64,000 nucleotides of DNA from Paramoeba atlantica (taxonomy: Eukaryota > Discosea), in the NCBI GenBank assembly GCA_977017575.1, contig CDRNVI010000022.1:62001-126000 (forward strand), written 5' to 3'. Below are positions 55,465 through 64,000 of this stretch, piece by piece. How positions within the stretch are numbered: position 1 is the first letter of the stretch; each line of letters begins with the position of its first letter. The position numbers and the translations under genes were made by a program. A model generated the notes under the pieces. That model was not told the origin of the DNA. It saw only the letters and a program-made list of their open reading frames with translations, and did not search any database.

Positions 55465-56363
55465 GAATTGTGGACTCAGTCCACAATGCTAGCTGGGTGA
55501 CCCCGGGGTCTTTTGCCGAGCACTTCGCGGAGACCAAGGCGCGACAGCGACAAGAAGCAGAAAAAGCAGGACACCTCTTCACAGCGATGGTGGTGGAATC
55601 CTTTGGTTCCTGGAGCGAGAGTGCGCTAGCGTTACTCCGGGACATCGGAACCCAACGGGCGAACGCATCCAAAGGGCTCCTTTCACGAGACCAAGCGCGA
55701 AACGATCTCCTAACAGATCTGAACGTGACGCTAATGCGTTCTCAAGCCAGGATGATGGTTTCGCGCATCCGCGTAGAGGACCCAGCGGATCCTTTGGTAG
55801 AGGCTTAAGCCTCTACTGACAGTCCTATTTCAGCACGAAGACGCCATGGTATCCAGGACGGGTGCTGGTCGGGTCGACAGAGTCTATGCTCACGCCTAGC
55901 CCGCGAGGGCTAGGTACCCCAAGTGAGGTAGTACACGGGCAGTGAATCTCCTCCCCGTCGGCCAGCATCCTGTTTCGCGACCGTGTCGCTGTCGACACAG
56001 GCCCGCGCCTGCGCCCTCCCGTATAGCAAGGGACGGGTTCACAAGTCAGGCCGTGGAGTGGTCGAAAGACCCGGTCCGGAACGCGCGAATGGATTGGGCC
56101 TGGATTGCTTGTTTTTATTTTTACTGTGTCTTGTTTGTCGTATATACTTAGGGGAGATTGAATTGCTAGTTTTGGGCTAAGAAAAAAGAAAAAGAAAATA
56201 TACTTCTGTGGAAATAAAAAGATTTGCTAATTTGATTGCTTGTTTTAAATTCATATACCCCCCCCAATGGACCTACTATGTACTTGGTTCGTCTACTGGG
56301 TCAACATATAGAGGCAATGCCGCGATTCATACTTCTCCCCCCTTATTAACTGCAAAAAAAAAG
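55465..56363 (+). mobile_element. LINE-A8, 5'-truncated (duplicate of A5)
   Basis: Starts with the same palindrome (55467-55487), same truncation point, same C-terminal frame (to 55808), same hairpin (55895-55914) and same A-run joint as LINE-A5. Identity continues into the following unit, so the A5-A6 and A8-A9 pairs were copied as a block. Confidence 0.8.
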
Positions 56364-56452
56364 ACCTCCTTTAACGATAAAGATACAGTTTCTGTACCTT
56401 GTTGAATTATTTTCCTTATTCCATCTTTTTCCAGGTACGCGGTTCCTTCTAT

Positions 56453-59400
56453 ATGACCGTCGAAGAGGAGTCGACTCATAAAAAAGGATCCTGGGATCAA
56501 TTTGAAGGTAATGCGCACCTGATTAACCAGCCGAGTACCTACAACGAACTTCTATACACCACTCCCATTCCTACAAATATCCCTGAAGACTGGTGCAAAA
56601 AAGCTGATTCGATTTCACACGGAAAATCGACACCCGACACAGGACGCGAAGATGGAAGCGACGAAGAAATGAATCACTCTCGGGTGCTCATCGGCCCAGA
56701 TCACGAGGTTAAAGCACCACAGTCTGACAAAGATTCTGTTGCAAAGAAGTTCGTACGGCGTAAAGCATCCACCTCATCTCCTTGTACTAAAGGGCACATT
56801 CGAGGCATCATAAAAACTCCCAAGACGCGAGACAAAACCACTTTCAGAAAAACGGAAGAGGCGGACCATAGGGTACACGACAATGAGTTACGCGATAGGG
56901 AAGATTTGCTTGCAATGGAGCTTGATCCATGTTCGACGCAACTAACGACAACCCAAATACAGACTGCGTCCGCTGGATCCACGATTCACGACCAAGCTGC
57001 CCCCTATCCCCCACCATCGCAACAAAGAGGAATGCCCCCAGCAACCAATTCTGCAGAGAACGCTGTCTCAGCAGAATTGAGTCAAGGACAACGGGAAGAT
57101 GGGTACTCCGGCTCACAAGGCGCATCTTTTCCCCTCAACGGAGACGATTCTCGACAGTGCCCGGGTCAGGGATGTTCATGGCGGAGCTTGCCACACGGCG
57201 GGTCGTGGCAAGCTTTTTACAACCACGTCGCTTGCCGGCACGGAAGCAGCATTCCCGAAGAGTGGTGGGATGGAGAAGGTCGCTTCCTTTGTTCTTCTTG
57301 CGGGCGAAACTACGACAAAAACAAACGTTCATATCACCCCCATAGCTGCAAAGCAACAAAGGCCTCTCCGCCATCCGAGCTTCATGCGCAAACCCTTCCT
57401 GACGCGGAGATCCCAGGACGGAGAGCCGGAATCACTCAGTTTGAGCTTCCATCTTTATCAACTATCTGCTCGCTACCGCTTAGTACATGCAAGGACGTAC
57501 CACATCGATGCCGCCAGCTGTGGGGTGAAATTCTTACGGAGACCATGGATAACGCCGTCAAAGACAATTCACTGCAGTCGTGGACCTTGCTGGCCATGCT
57601 ACCCAAATGTGTCCTCCCCGCCCCACGCCGTGGAGGTCGCAAAGGCCACATGGCATATGCTTCCCACGCCTACAGTTGCATGCAGCGTTGGCTTGCGTTG
57701 GATTATTCCCTCCTCTGGAAAGAGGCCTTGACGACCTACCGCAAAAAGGAAGCAACACCTACCGAGGTTAGTGATGAAGAAGAGAAAGCCACACTAAGGG
57801 CAGAACTCCTCGTTCGGCAGGGGGAATATTCCAGAGGCTTGGCTGCTCTAACGTCGGATCCCATGGCTCCGGACGATGATGACACGTTCTCTAAGCTACA
57901 AGAAAAACACCCCTGCCGTCTGCTCATCCCTGGGAGCGTCAACCACTTCCCCGCTGCAGCACCCCTGGAGTTGGATGAATCCGAAATTGAGAAGGCGGTA
58001 AAGAGTTTTCACCGAGGCTCCTCCGCGGGCACAATGGGACTGCGCCCCGAGCACTTACAAGCGGCGATACTTACCCACGGAGGCAAGAACGTTAATTCAC
58101 TCCAGTCTCTAACGAAGCTGGCGAATCACCTCCTAGCGGGAAAAGCACCAGTGGAAGTACAGAGCCACTTTGCTGGAGCCCGGCTGTGCGCTTTAGAGAA
58201 AGGCGAAAACGACGTCCGCCCAATTGCCGCAGGAGAAACTGTGAGACGGTTGGTGAGCAAGGCTGCGTGCAACGCGGTTCGGTCCAAAGCTAGTACTCTT
58301 TTCGCTGGTCGGCAATATGGTGTAGCTACACCAGCAGGGGCTGAGCGCATAATCCACATGTGCCGCTTGGCTATTTCATCGAACATGGATTGCCCCAATT
58401 TTGTACTATGCAAAGTTGACCTCCGAAACGCGTTCAACAACGTGAGCAGAGCTTGCTTTCTACCTCTAGTCCAGGAACATTTCCCTGAGCTATTCCCATG
58501 GATAAACTGGTGCTACGCAAATCCCAACTCCCTTACCTACGGACTCCGATCACTTTCTTCCGAAGAAGGAGTGCAGCAGGGCGACCCTTTAGGACCACTA
58601 CTCTTCTCATTAGTGTCCTTAGCGCTCTCAGAAGCAATCGATCTTCAGGCGGACCTCTTCGCCCAGCTATGGTACCTCGACGACGGTGTCCTCATTGGCC
58701 AGGCGCAAGACGTCAGGAACGCCCTCGACACGATTGCCAGAGTAGGTCCGCAATGGGGCTTATTCCTTAACATGTCTAAATGTGAGATCATTACACCCCC
58801 CACCTCGGCACACCACGCCTCTGAATTTCCAGACATACCCGTCAATAAGATCAACGTCCATGGCAATTTCGACATCCTTGGAAGCCCGGTGGGATCGCCC
58901 GAACATTGCTCAGAGTATCTCGCGATCCACGCCATAGGCCCCGCTGAGGATACGCTCGACGCGATCGCCACCATTCGGGACCCACAGGTCGCACTTGCTC
59001 TTATCAGGCAGTGTGCCGGTTTCTGCCAGATGGTCTACGCCCTGAGAAGCACACCACCCCAAACCATAGCCCATCTCTGCGCCCGACTCGACGATTTTCT
59101 TATGACCGCCACCGAAGCTATAATTTGCCCCCTGGACCCCTACGCCCGATCTCAGGCACAACGTTTGAAGCGGCATGGCGGTTTTGGGTTAAGATCCGCA
59201 GCGTTACACGCCACTGCCGCATACGTATCTTCCGTCGCCTTCTCTGCGGATAAAGATTCATGGAACCCCTCTGATGCGGATGGGTTTGTGGAAGCTGTCA
59301 GGGACATCAATCAGAAAGCTGGAACATCTTTACTTGATCCCCGAGGTCGGATCCTTACAACGCCGAACGCCCCTTGCGAAAAAGCAGTGAGTAGTCCCTT

Positions 59401-59737
59401 CTTTTACCGAAAAAGGAAACGTACGCTAAGTATCAACGATAACCCTCCCTCAGAGAACTCCCTACCACCCGCGCTCCGTACAACTTCCCGCACCATGCAC
59501 ATCCCTGAAGATATCCACTTATCTACACCATTGTATGCCTCGGAGGATTGTACTGATACAGATCCCCCACAATGGAGGAAAGGGAAGATTCCACGCCAAC
59601 GAGACATCAGCTACGCGATCGCGGCCTATGATTTCTCTCATTCGTACGAGATGTCAGATGTGCGAACACGAACAAGATGGATATCCCAATGCGGGAAAGG
59701 GGCAAGCAGCTGGGCTTTTGTAACCCCGTCTAAGGAC
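56453..59737 (+). CDS. LINE-A9 protein up to the insertion: zinc finger and RT
   Basis: 1095 codons nearly identical to LINE-A3: MTVEEESTHKKGSWDQ, C2H2 region CPGQGCSWRSLPHGGSWQAF, TLLAMLPKCVLPAPRRGG, KVDLRNAFNNVSR, GVQQGDPLGPLLFS, LWYLDDGVLIG. The open frame runs ~32 codons into the insert (to 59833), so a translated product would lack the endonuclease. Confidence 0.85.
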
Positions 59738-60184
59738 GAATTGTTCATCATCGTATTTGTAATAAATAGAAAGATACTGCACAATAACATATTCGTTTCA
59801 CCAGCGCATATTTCCTTCTGCACATATTACTAATAACACTTTGAACTCGTGTAATCCAATCCAAAGATAAAATAGTTTTTTCACTGGGACGTCCCTTCAT
59901 ATAAATCATAACTTCCAACCAATCACTGTCCTATACCTTGCGATCGGGTAGTACCACGCGGGGACCACCCACTCGCCAGTTCCTATATACCCAACTTTCC
60001 TTACGCGAATAGGGAGTGAAAAACAAACTACAAGGTGACAATTGTAATTTTTCTATACACATATTTATCACATATTAATAGATCATAATAAAATATTATT
60101 ATGTGCCCCGTAGGGCCACACATACCCTCTATAATATAGAAAACCTGCAAATCCTCTTCAAACAATTCTTTTCGTAAACTATAA
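59738..60184 (-). repeat. Solo DIRS-type repeat (A-B unit) in LINE-A9
   Basis: A 447-bp insert with no target duplication: LINE-A3 reads straight across the site (AAGGAC, then ATGGGG). It starts GAATTG, has GGTAGTACCACGCGGGGACC in the middle, ATGTGCCCCGTAGGGCC further on, and ends CGTAAACTATAA. DIRS-2 on the same strand runs AATTG (B), CACGCGGGGACCACCC, then GTAAACTCTTA (A). It therefore looks like an A-B unit left after recombination between the A copies, or a non-autonomous element. Confidence 0.65.
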
Positions 60185-60889
60185 ATGGGGTATTCCTTTA
60201 CTCCTACAGAATTTCGAACCTTGGCCCGCTGGTGGTTAGGGGTCGACGTCTACCCTGAAGAAGGGAAATGCCCTATGCCGAAATGTTCTCTCCCACTGGA
60301 CACCAAAGGGGACCACGCATTGTCCTGCAAACACGGCAATGGAATTATCACGAGGCATAATGCCGTGGCAGATCAGTTCGCCGACCTTTGCAGCAGAGCC
60401 AAACTGGCCCCACAACGAGAAAAAAGTCTTGGCAACAGAGGCCCAGGGGGCGCCCTCACCAGACCCGGCGATGTCTATTTGCCCGGTCTCCAGTTGGGGA
60501 ATCCGATTGTACTTGACTTCGCGGTCACCCATGCTCAGCAACTAAAATATACGGACAAAGTCCGGAATGCTAGCTGGGTAACCGCGGGGTCATTTGCTGA
60601 ACAATATTCATCAACGCAAAAGGGCCAGCAGAGACACGAATCTGAAGAAGCCGGCTGTGCATTCACCGCCATGGTGGTGGAGAGCTACGGTGCGTGGAGC
60701 AGCAGTGCATCCGCAGTACTCCGTAAAGTTGGAGAACGGCTTTCGCACGCCTCGTGCGGGTTATTGACAGAAGGGGGGGCGACGAGCAGAATCTTCACGG
60801 AGTTAAACGTGACCCTCATGCGCCTTCAGGCCCGCATGATGGTTAATCGCCTTCTCCCTGATGACCCGTTTTCTTGCTTGGGGGAGTAA
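60185..60889 (+). CDS. LINE-A9 endonuclease part
   Basis: Endonuclease module after the insert: MGYSFTPTEFRTLARWWLG, CPMPKC...GDHALSCKHGNG...RHNAVA, RPGDVYLPG, VLDFAVTHAQQ, FTAMVVESYGAWSSS, LNVTLMRLQARMMVNRL, stop 60889. Catalytic residues are present. An ATG at 60185 makes it translatable on its own, probably by chance. Confidence 0.8.
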   Translation: MGYSFTPTEFRTLARWWLGVDVYPEEGKCPMPKCSLPLDTKGDHALSCKHGNGIITRHNAVADQFADLCSRAKLAPQREKSLGNRGPGGALTRPGDVYLPGLQLGNPIVLDFAVTHAQQLKYTDKVRNASWVTAGSFAEQYSSTQKGQQRHESEEAGCAFTAMVVESYGAWSSSASAVLRKVGERLSHASCGLLTEGGATSRIFTELNVTLMRLQARMMVNRLLPDDPFSCLGE

Positions 60890-60989
60890 ACGTTTCCTGA
60901 CCGGACGGCAGTCAGCACAGACCCACGTTTGCGCCCTCATAGATGGCTGGCCTGGATGCTGGTCGATGCCGACAGGGTCTATGCTCACG

Positions 60990-61009
60990 CCTAGCCCTCA
61001 AGGGCTAGG
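60990..61009 (+). other. LINE-A 3' UTR hairpin (A9)
   Basis: CCTAGCCC-TCAA-GGGCTAGG, as in A3 and A6c. Confidence 0.7.
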
Positions 61010-61388
61010 TACTCCAAGTGAGGTAGGACATGGGTCGGGAACTAAAACTTCCTCCCCGTCGGCCAGCACCCTGTTTCGCGACCGTGCCGCTGTCGGCACA
61101 AGCCCGCGCCTGCGCCCTCCCATATAACAAGGGAAGAGTTCACAAGTCAGGCCGAGGAGTGGTCGAAAGACCCGGTCCGGAACGCGCGAATGAATTGGGC
61201 ATAAATTGCTTCTTTTTATTATTATTGTTATCAAAATCATAAATACTGTAACTTAAGGCAGGTTGAATTATTAGTTTTGGGCTACAACATGTGAAATTGC
61301 TAATTTGATTGCTTGTTTACAAATCATATACCCCCCCAATGGACCTACTTGGTTCGTCTACTGAGTAAAAAAAAAAAAAAAAAAAAAA

Positions 61389-61626
61389 TTTCGGAGATCG
61401 AATTGCTAGTTTTGGGCTCCAAAATATGAAATTGCTAAAAAAAAAAAAAATAAAAAAAAAAAGACCTCCTTTAACGATAAAGATACAGTTTCTGTACCTT
61501 GTTGAATTATTTTCCTTATTCCATCTTTTTCCAGGTACGCGGTTCCTTCTATATGACCGTCGAAGAGGAGTCGACTCATAAAACAGGATCCTGGGATCAA
61601 TTTGAAGGTAATGCGCACCTGATTGA
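61389..61626 (+). mobile_element. Tail scrap and LINE-A10, 5' end only
   Basis: A tail scrap and A-runs (about 61437-61462) lead to a leader at 61473-61504 and ATG 61553. Only ~24 codons (MTVEEESTHKTGSWDQFEGN) remain before the sequence changes at 61626. Confidence 0.8.
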
Positions 61627-62088
61627 ATTGCGCATCTGAAAGACAAGAAAAAAAAATTGTTTTCTTTAGTTCAGAATCTAGGCAGGGCTAGTTCCTCGGA
61701 AAAGCGTGTCACGAAGGTTTGGTCACCCTTTTTGGCATTCTATCATGACAAGCGACATTGGATAAACGCGAGAAAGGAGATCAATAGCTACGCGTGAGCG
61801 GTTTGGAGGCTGCGAGTGTTGGGGGGCTTAGCCCCTTCACATAGTATTTACTTGTTTTATTATTGATTTTAGATTCGGTACCAAGTTATTATCTTATTAG
61901 CGTGCGCATTATAGATCGTAGTATACATGTATTCCTGTTCTATAAAAATATTGTATGTTCAGTGAAAAGAGACAGAAGTGTGTATTTCTGGAATTAGATA
62001 CTTTATATTGTTTCTGCTTTATTGAATGTTCGGACGCCTCGCTGCGGATTTCTTGAAGTGAAAAACACAACACACTCCAAAGATTGTG
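61627..62088. other. Unassigned stretch with DIRS-repeat-like parts
   Basis: No gene seen. It starts GAATTGCGCATCTG, recalling the B end of DIRS-2. Near 61808-61845 it has GGCTGCGAGTGTTGGGGGGC and TTAGCCCCTTCAC, recalling the DIRS-3 B start. Near 61898 TTATTAGCGTGCG recalls the A end of DIRS-3. Probably a decayed solo DIRS repeat of ~430 bp. Confidence 0.4.
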
Positions 62089-62153
62089 CTGAATGACACC
62101 CACCCTAGTTTCTTAGTACCTTGTTATATCCGGTACCGGGCGGTGTCATTCAG
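62089..62153. other. Structured hairpin motif, copy 3
   Basis: Outer stem CTGAATGACACC/GGTGTCATTCAG (12 bp, perfect), then CACCCTAGTTTCTTAGTACC, loop TTGTTATATCC and GGTACC. Its core matches 695-753 while the outer stem sequence differs. It lies ~15 bp upstream of LINE-B4 sequence, in sense orientation to it. Confidence 0.65.
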
Positions 62154-62167
62154 TTTTCAATGCAGCA

Positions 62168-63650
62168 GGTGACGCACAACCTCCGGACACGAGCAAGGAA
62201 TCCGGTCAATCACTTGAGCCACCTGTCAGGAACGAGGAAATAGCAGCCGCATCTGAAGGTTTGGAGGATCACTCAGCGCATGAGTTCCAGGATTGCGACT
62301 CGCCTCAGGGAGATAAACCACAACGGGAAGGTGCTGTCCATCCGATCAGCTTTATTAACGACGAACACCCGGACGGAAGCTCAGGAGTCTTTGAGATTAT
62401 GCAGAACATTGACGTCAAAACACAATTCCCCATACCACCTGACGAAATCTGGAGACAATCCAAGCAAATAAAGGCAGGAACTTTGTGTTCGATAGTGTGG
62501 GCTTTTGCAAATCAGTAAAAGATCAATATGGCGTGCGGTAAGGTAGTGCGAACGCATAGCAAGCGTGGAGGGATGGGGAAACTCTCAATGCAATACACGG
62601 GGATCTCAGGGTACAAAGAAGAACAGGAATACACAGGATCTCTACCGCCCCAAGAAAACGTGAGAATCTTCCGCATTATCTGGCATCAAGCGCCACCTCC
62701 GATTGATGTTACCGTGTTACGTGATAGTACTATCGAGAATCATCTGATCACACTGACCCCAGACGACGTACATGGGGAGGGAGTTGATCTCTTACCAATA
62801 CCCACCGTTCGGAATATCAGTCCTGACCTTATTCCATGCGTCATCGCAACTTTTCGTGAAATTGTAAAGGATTACATCAGTGCCGATCACCAGCAGAGGA
62901 ATATTATTTGGCATCGACTGCCGTCGGCGATGAAGCTGTCGCTTGCAGGAGTACGCCGCGCCAGTGGAAGGAGTAGGAGACAAAGACCATATCCTAAAAA
63001 TAACGATGACAAGGAAGATCAGGCCGCCTTGAATGACCGGAGAGCTATCAAAAGAGCAACGCGGTTGGTTACTGAAGGGTGCGCGTCAAAAGCAGCCAGA
63101 GTATTAGATCAAGCCTTCACGCCAAGTAATCTTCCGGATGAGGAAACCTTGGACAAGTTGTTAGAATTGCATCCTCAAAAAGAATGCGACTTCAGAATCC
63201 CAGCAGACGCGCCAATAATGTCTGGGATTGAAATGGAAGAACTCCGTGCTGCTGGAAAGCTCCTGGCGAAAGGGGCCAATCAAGGTCCAACAGGGATGAC
63301 GGATAGCATTGTACGGCTGCTGCTTGATGATGAACTTTGCTGCATCAATTTGTGTCACATGATATGTGATCTCATCAACGGTTTCCTGGGCAAGGACGTG
63401 ATTCGTCGCATCAACCGCGCTAGGCTGGTTGCCATTCCCAAAAGTTGTGGAGGGGTTCGCCCATTCGCAATGGGTGAGGTGCTCAATAAATTGGCCGGCA
63501 TAGTCCTAATGCAAAGGTATGAGCATACGCTGGCTCCGTTATTTGCACCCATGCAACAGGGCGTTTTCTCAAAAGCGGGATGTGAGAAAATAGTGCACCA
63601 ACTTCGGAATCGCCACAGCAATGGATATTCCATTCTATCCGTAGACGTTA
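62168..63650 (+). pseudogene. LINE-B4, N-terminal and RT 5' half
   Basis: Related to LINE-B3: VKTQFPIPPDEIWRQ, GGMGKLSMQYTGISGYKEEQ, GANQGPTGMTDSIVRLLLDD, GVRPFAMGEVLNKL and YSILSVDVK at motif A, where the match stops. One in-frame stop (62516-62518) separates an upstream frame (62261-62518) from a longer one (62528-63733, whose last codons are not LINE). RT motifs B and C and the endonuclease are absent. Confidence 0.8.
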
Positions 63651-64000
63651 AACAACCGAGTCTGACTTCGAAGAAGACAAAAGGTCCCACGCTTTCGTGT
63701 GAAGAGCTGCCGCCGCCGTATCTTCGTCGATAGGAACGCTGGTGTCGGTTGTTGCTGTTGGCACGCTGGTGTCGGTTGTTGCTGTTGGCACGCTGGTGTC
63801 GGTGTCGGACTGCAAAATGGCGTGCGTCTGGTCTCCTTGGTGTTCGACTTGAGCTGAAAGATTAATTGGGCGCTCGAAAACTGAATACCAAGAGGACTCA
63901 AAGGCTGCACACCGAATTGGGAGACAAGACGTCAGGCCCAGCCCGCCTTTCTTAACCGGTAAACGTAACTGAGTTATCTGATCCTGAGATAGCGTTCCAA
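63651..64000 (-). pseudogene. LINE-B5, RT thumb segment in inverted orientation
   Basis: The minus strand reads TLSQDQITQLRLPVKKGGLG, then LTSCLPIRCAAFESS and VFERPINLSAQVEHQ, matching the thumb and linker of LINE-B3 just after the RT. It meets LINE-B4 head to head at ~63651, so either one element was partly inverted or two copies were joined. It continues beyond the window. Confidence 0.75.
63736..63812. repeat. 27-bp tandem repeat in LINE-B5
   Basis: Unit ACGCTGGTGTCGGTTGTTGC plus TGTTGGC, about 2.7 copies, encoding repeats of TDTSVPTAT on the minus strand. It lies in the linker between RT and endonuclease. Confidence 0.8.

Larger units (their letters stand above)
56364..61388 (+). mobile_element. 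LINE-A9, full-length with one 447-bp insertion
   Basis: Leader at 56373-56404, protein from 56453, a 447-bp insert at 59738-60184, protein end at 60889, hairpin-type 3' region (hairpin 60990-61009) and A-run 61366-61388. It is the best-preserved member of the A3 subfamily. The insert splits the gene between the RT and the endonuclease. Confidence 0.85.

Noticed and set aside
1-64000. Host protein-coding genes
   Set aside because: Every long frame belongs to a mobile element. The remaining short frames are shadows or lack any recognisable feature.

Overview
This 64 kb window is a dense, nested retrotransposon landscape in a eukaryote. I found no convincing host gene. The best clue to the host is the 5' end of the full-length LINEs. 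Seven copies, from two different LINE clades, start with the same 32-nt leader (AACGATAAAG, then ATACAGTTTC, then TGTACCTTGTTG). It closely resembles the spliced leader of Euglenozoa (kinetoplastids and diplonemids), whose exon ends in CAGTTTCTGTAC..T.TTG. I infer a euglenozoan-like protist that trans-splices a leader onto its mRNAs. This rests on sequence resemblance from memory, not on a search.

Layout. 1-2106: an old minus-strand DIRS-group fossil with a LINE-B fragment inside it. 2107-3897: a Tc1/mariner relic carrying a tRNA-derived SINE. 3898-5667: AT-rich, mostly uninterpretable DNA with a triple 40-bp repeat. 5668-7202: an unclassified element with ~200-bp terminal inverted repeats. 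7204-11381: DIRS-1. 11382-15739: LINE-A1 and a truncated relative. 15740-20824: DIRS-2 on the minus strand, which looks whole and has split direct repeats. 20825-25961: LINE-A2. 25962-48421: LINE-A3, broken up by DIRS-3 (29514-42820, itself holding LINE-C and LINE-B1) and by LINE-B2 and LINE-B3. 48422-61626: a head-to-tail array of LINE-A copies (A5 to A10), including the divergent A7. 61627-64000: a DIRS-repeat-like stretch and two LINE-B pieces in opposite orientation.

Four element classes interact here. LINE-A and LINE-B are site-specific-type LINEs with a reverse transcriptase (RT) and a C-terminal restriction-like endonuclease (RLE). LINE-C has an APE endonuclease, RT and RNase H, and ends in a GCAA-capped hairpin plus (GGATA)n. 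The SINE also ends in a GCAA-capped hairpin, so LINE-C is its likely driver. DIRS elements (Gag-like protein, tyrosine recombinase YR, RT/RNase H) sit inside LINEs without target duplications.

The most striking system is the LINE-A array. At about 17 joints the poly(A) of one unit directly abuts the next unit's 5' end, which is either the leader or a truncation. This fits end-to-end template jumping, or insertion of LINE-A into its own tails. Also notable are LINE-A7, whose open frame begins with duplicated Cys/His motifs and two membrane helices, solo DIRS repeats that interrupt LINEs, and a short hairpin motif whose outer stem changes sequence but keeps pairing.
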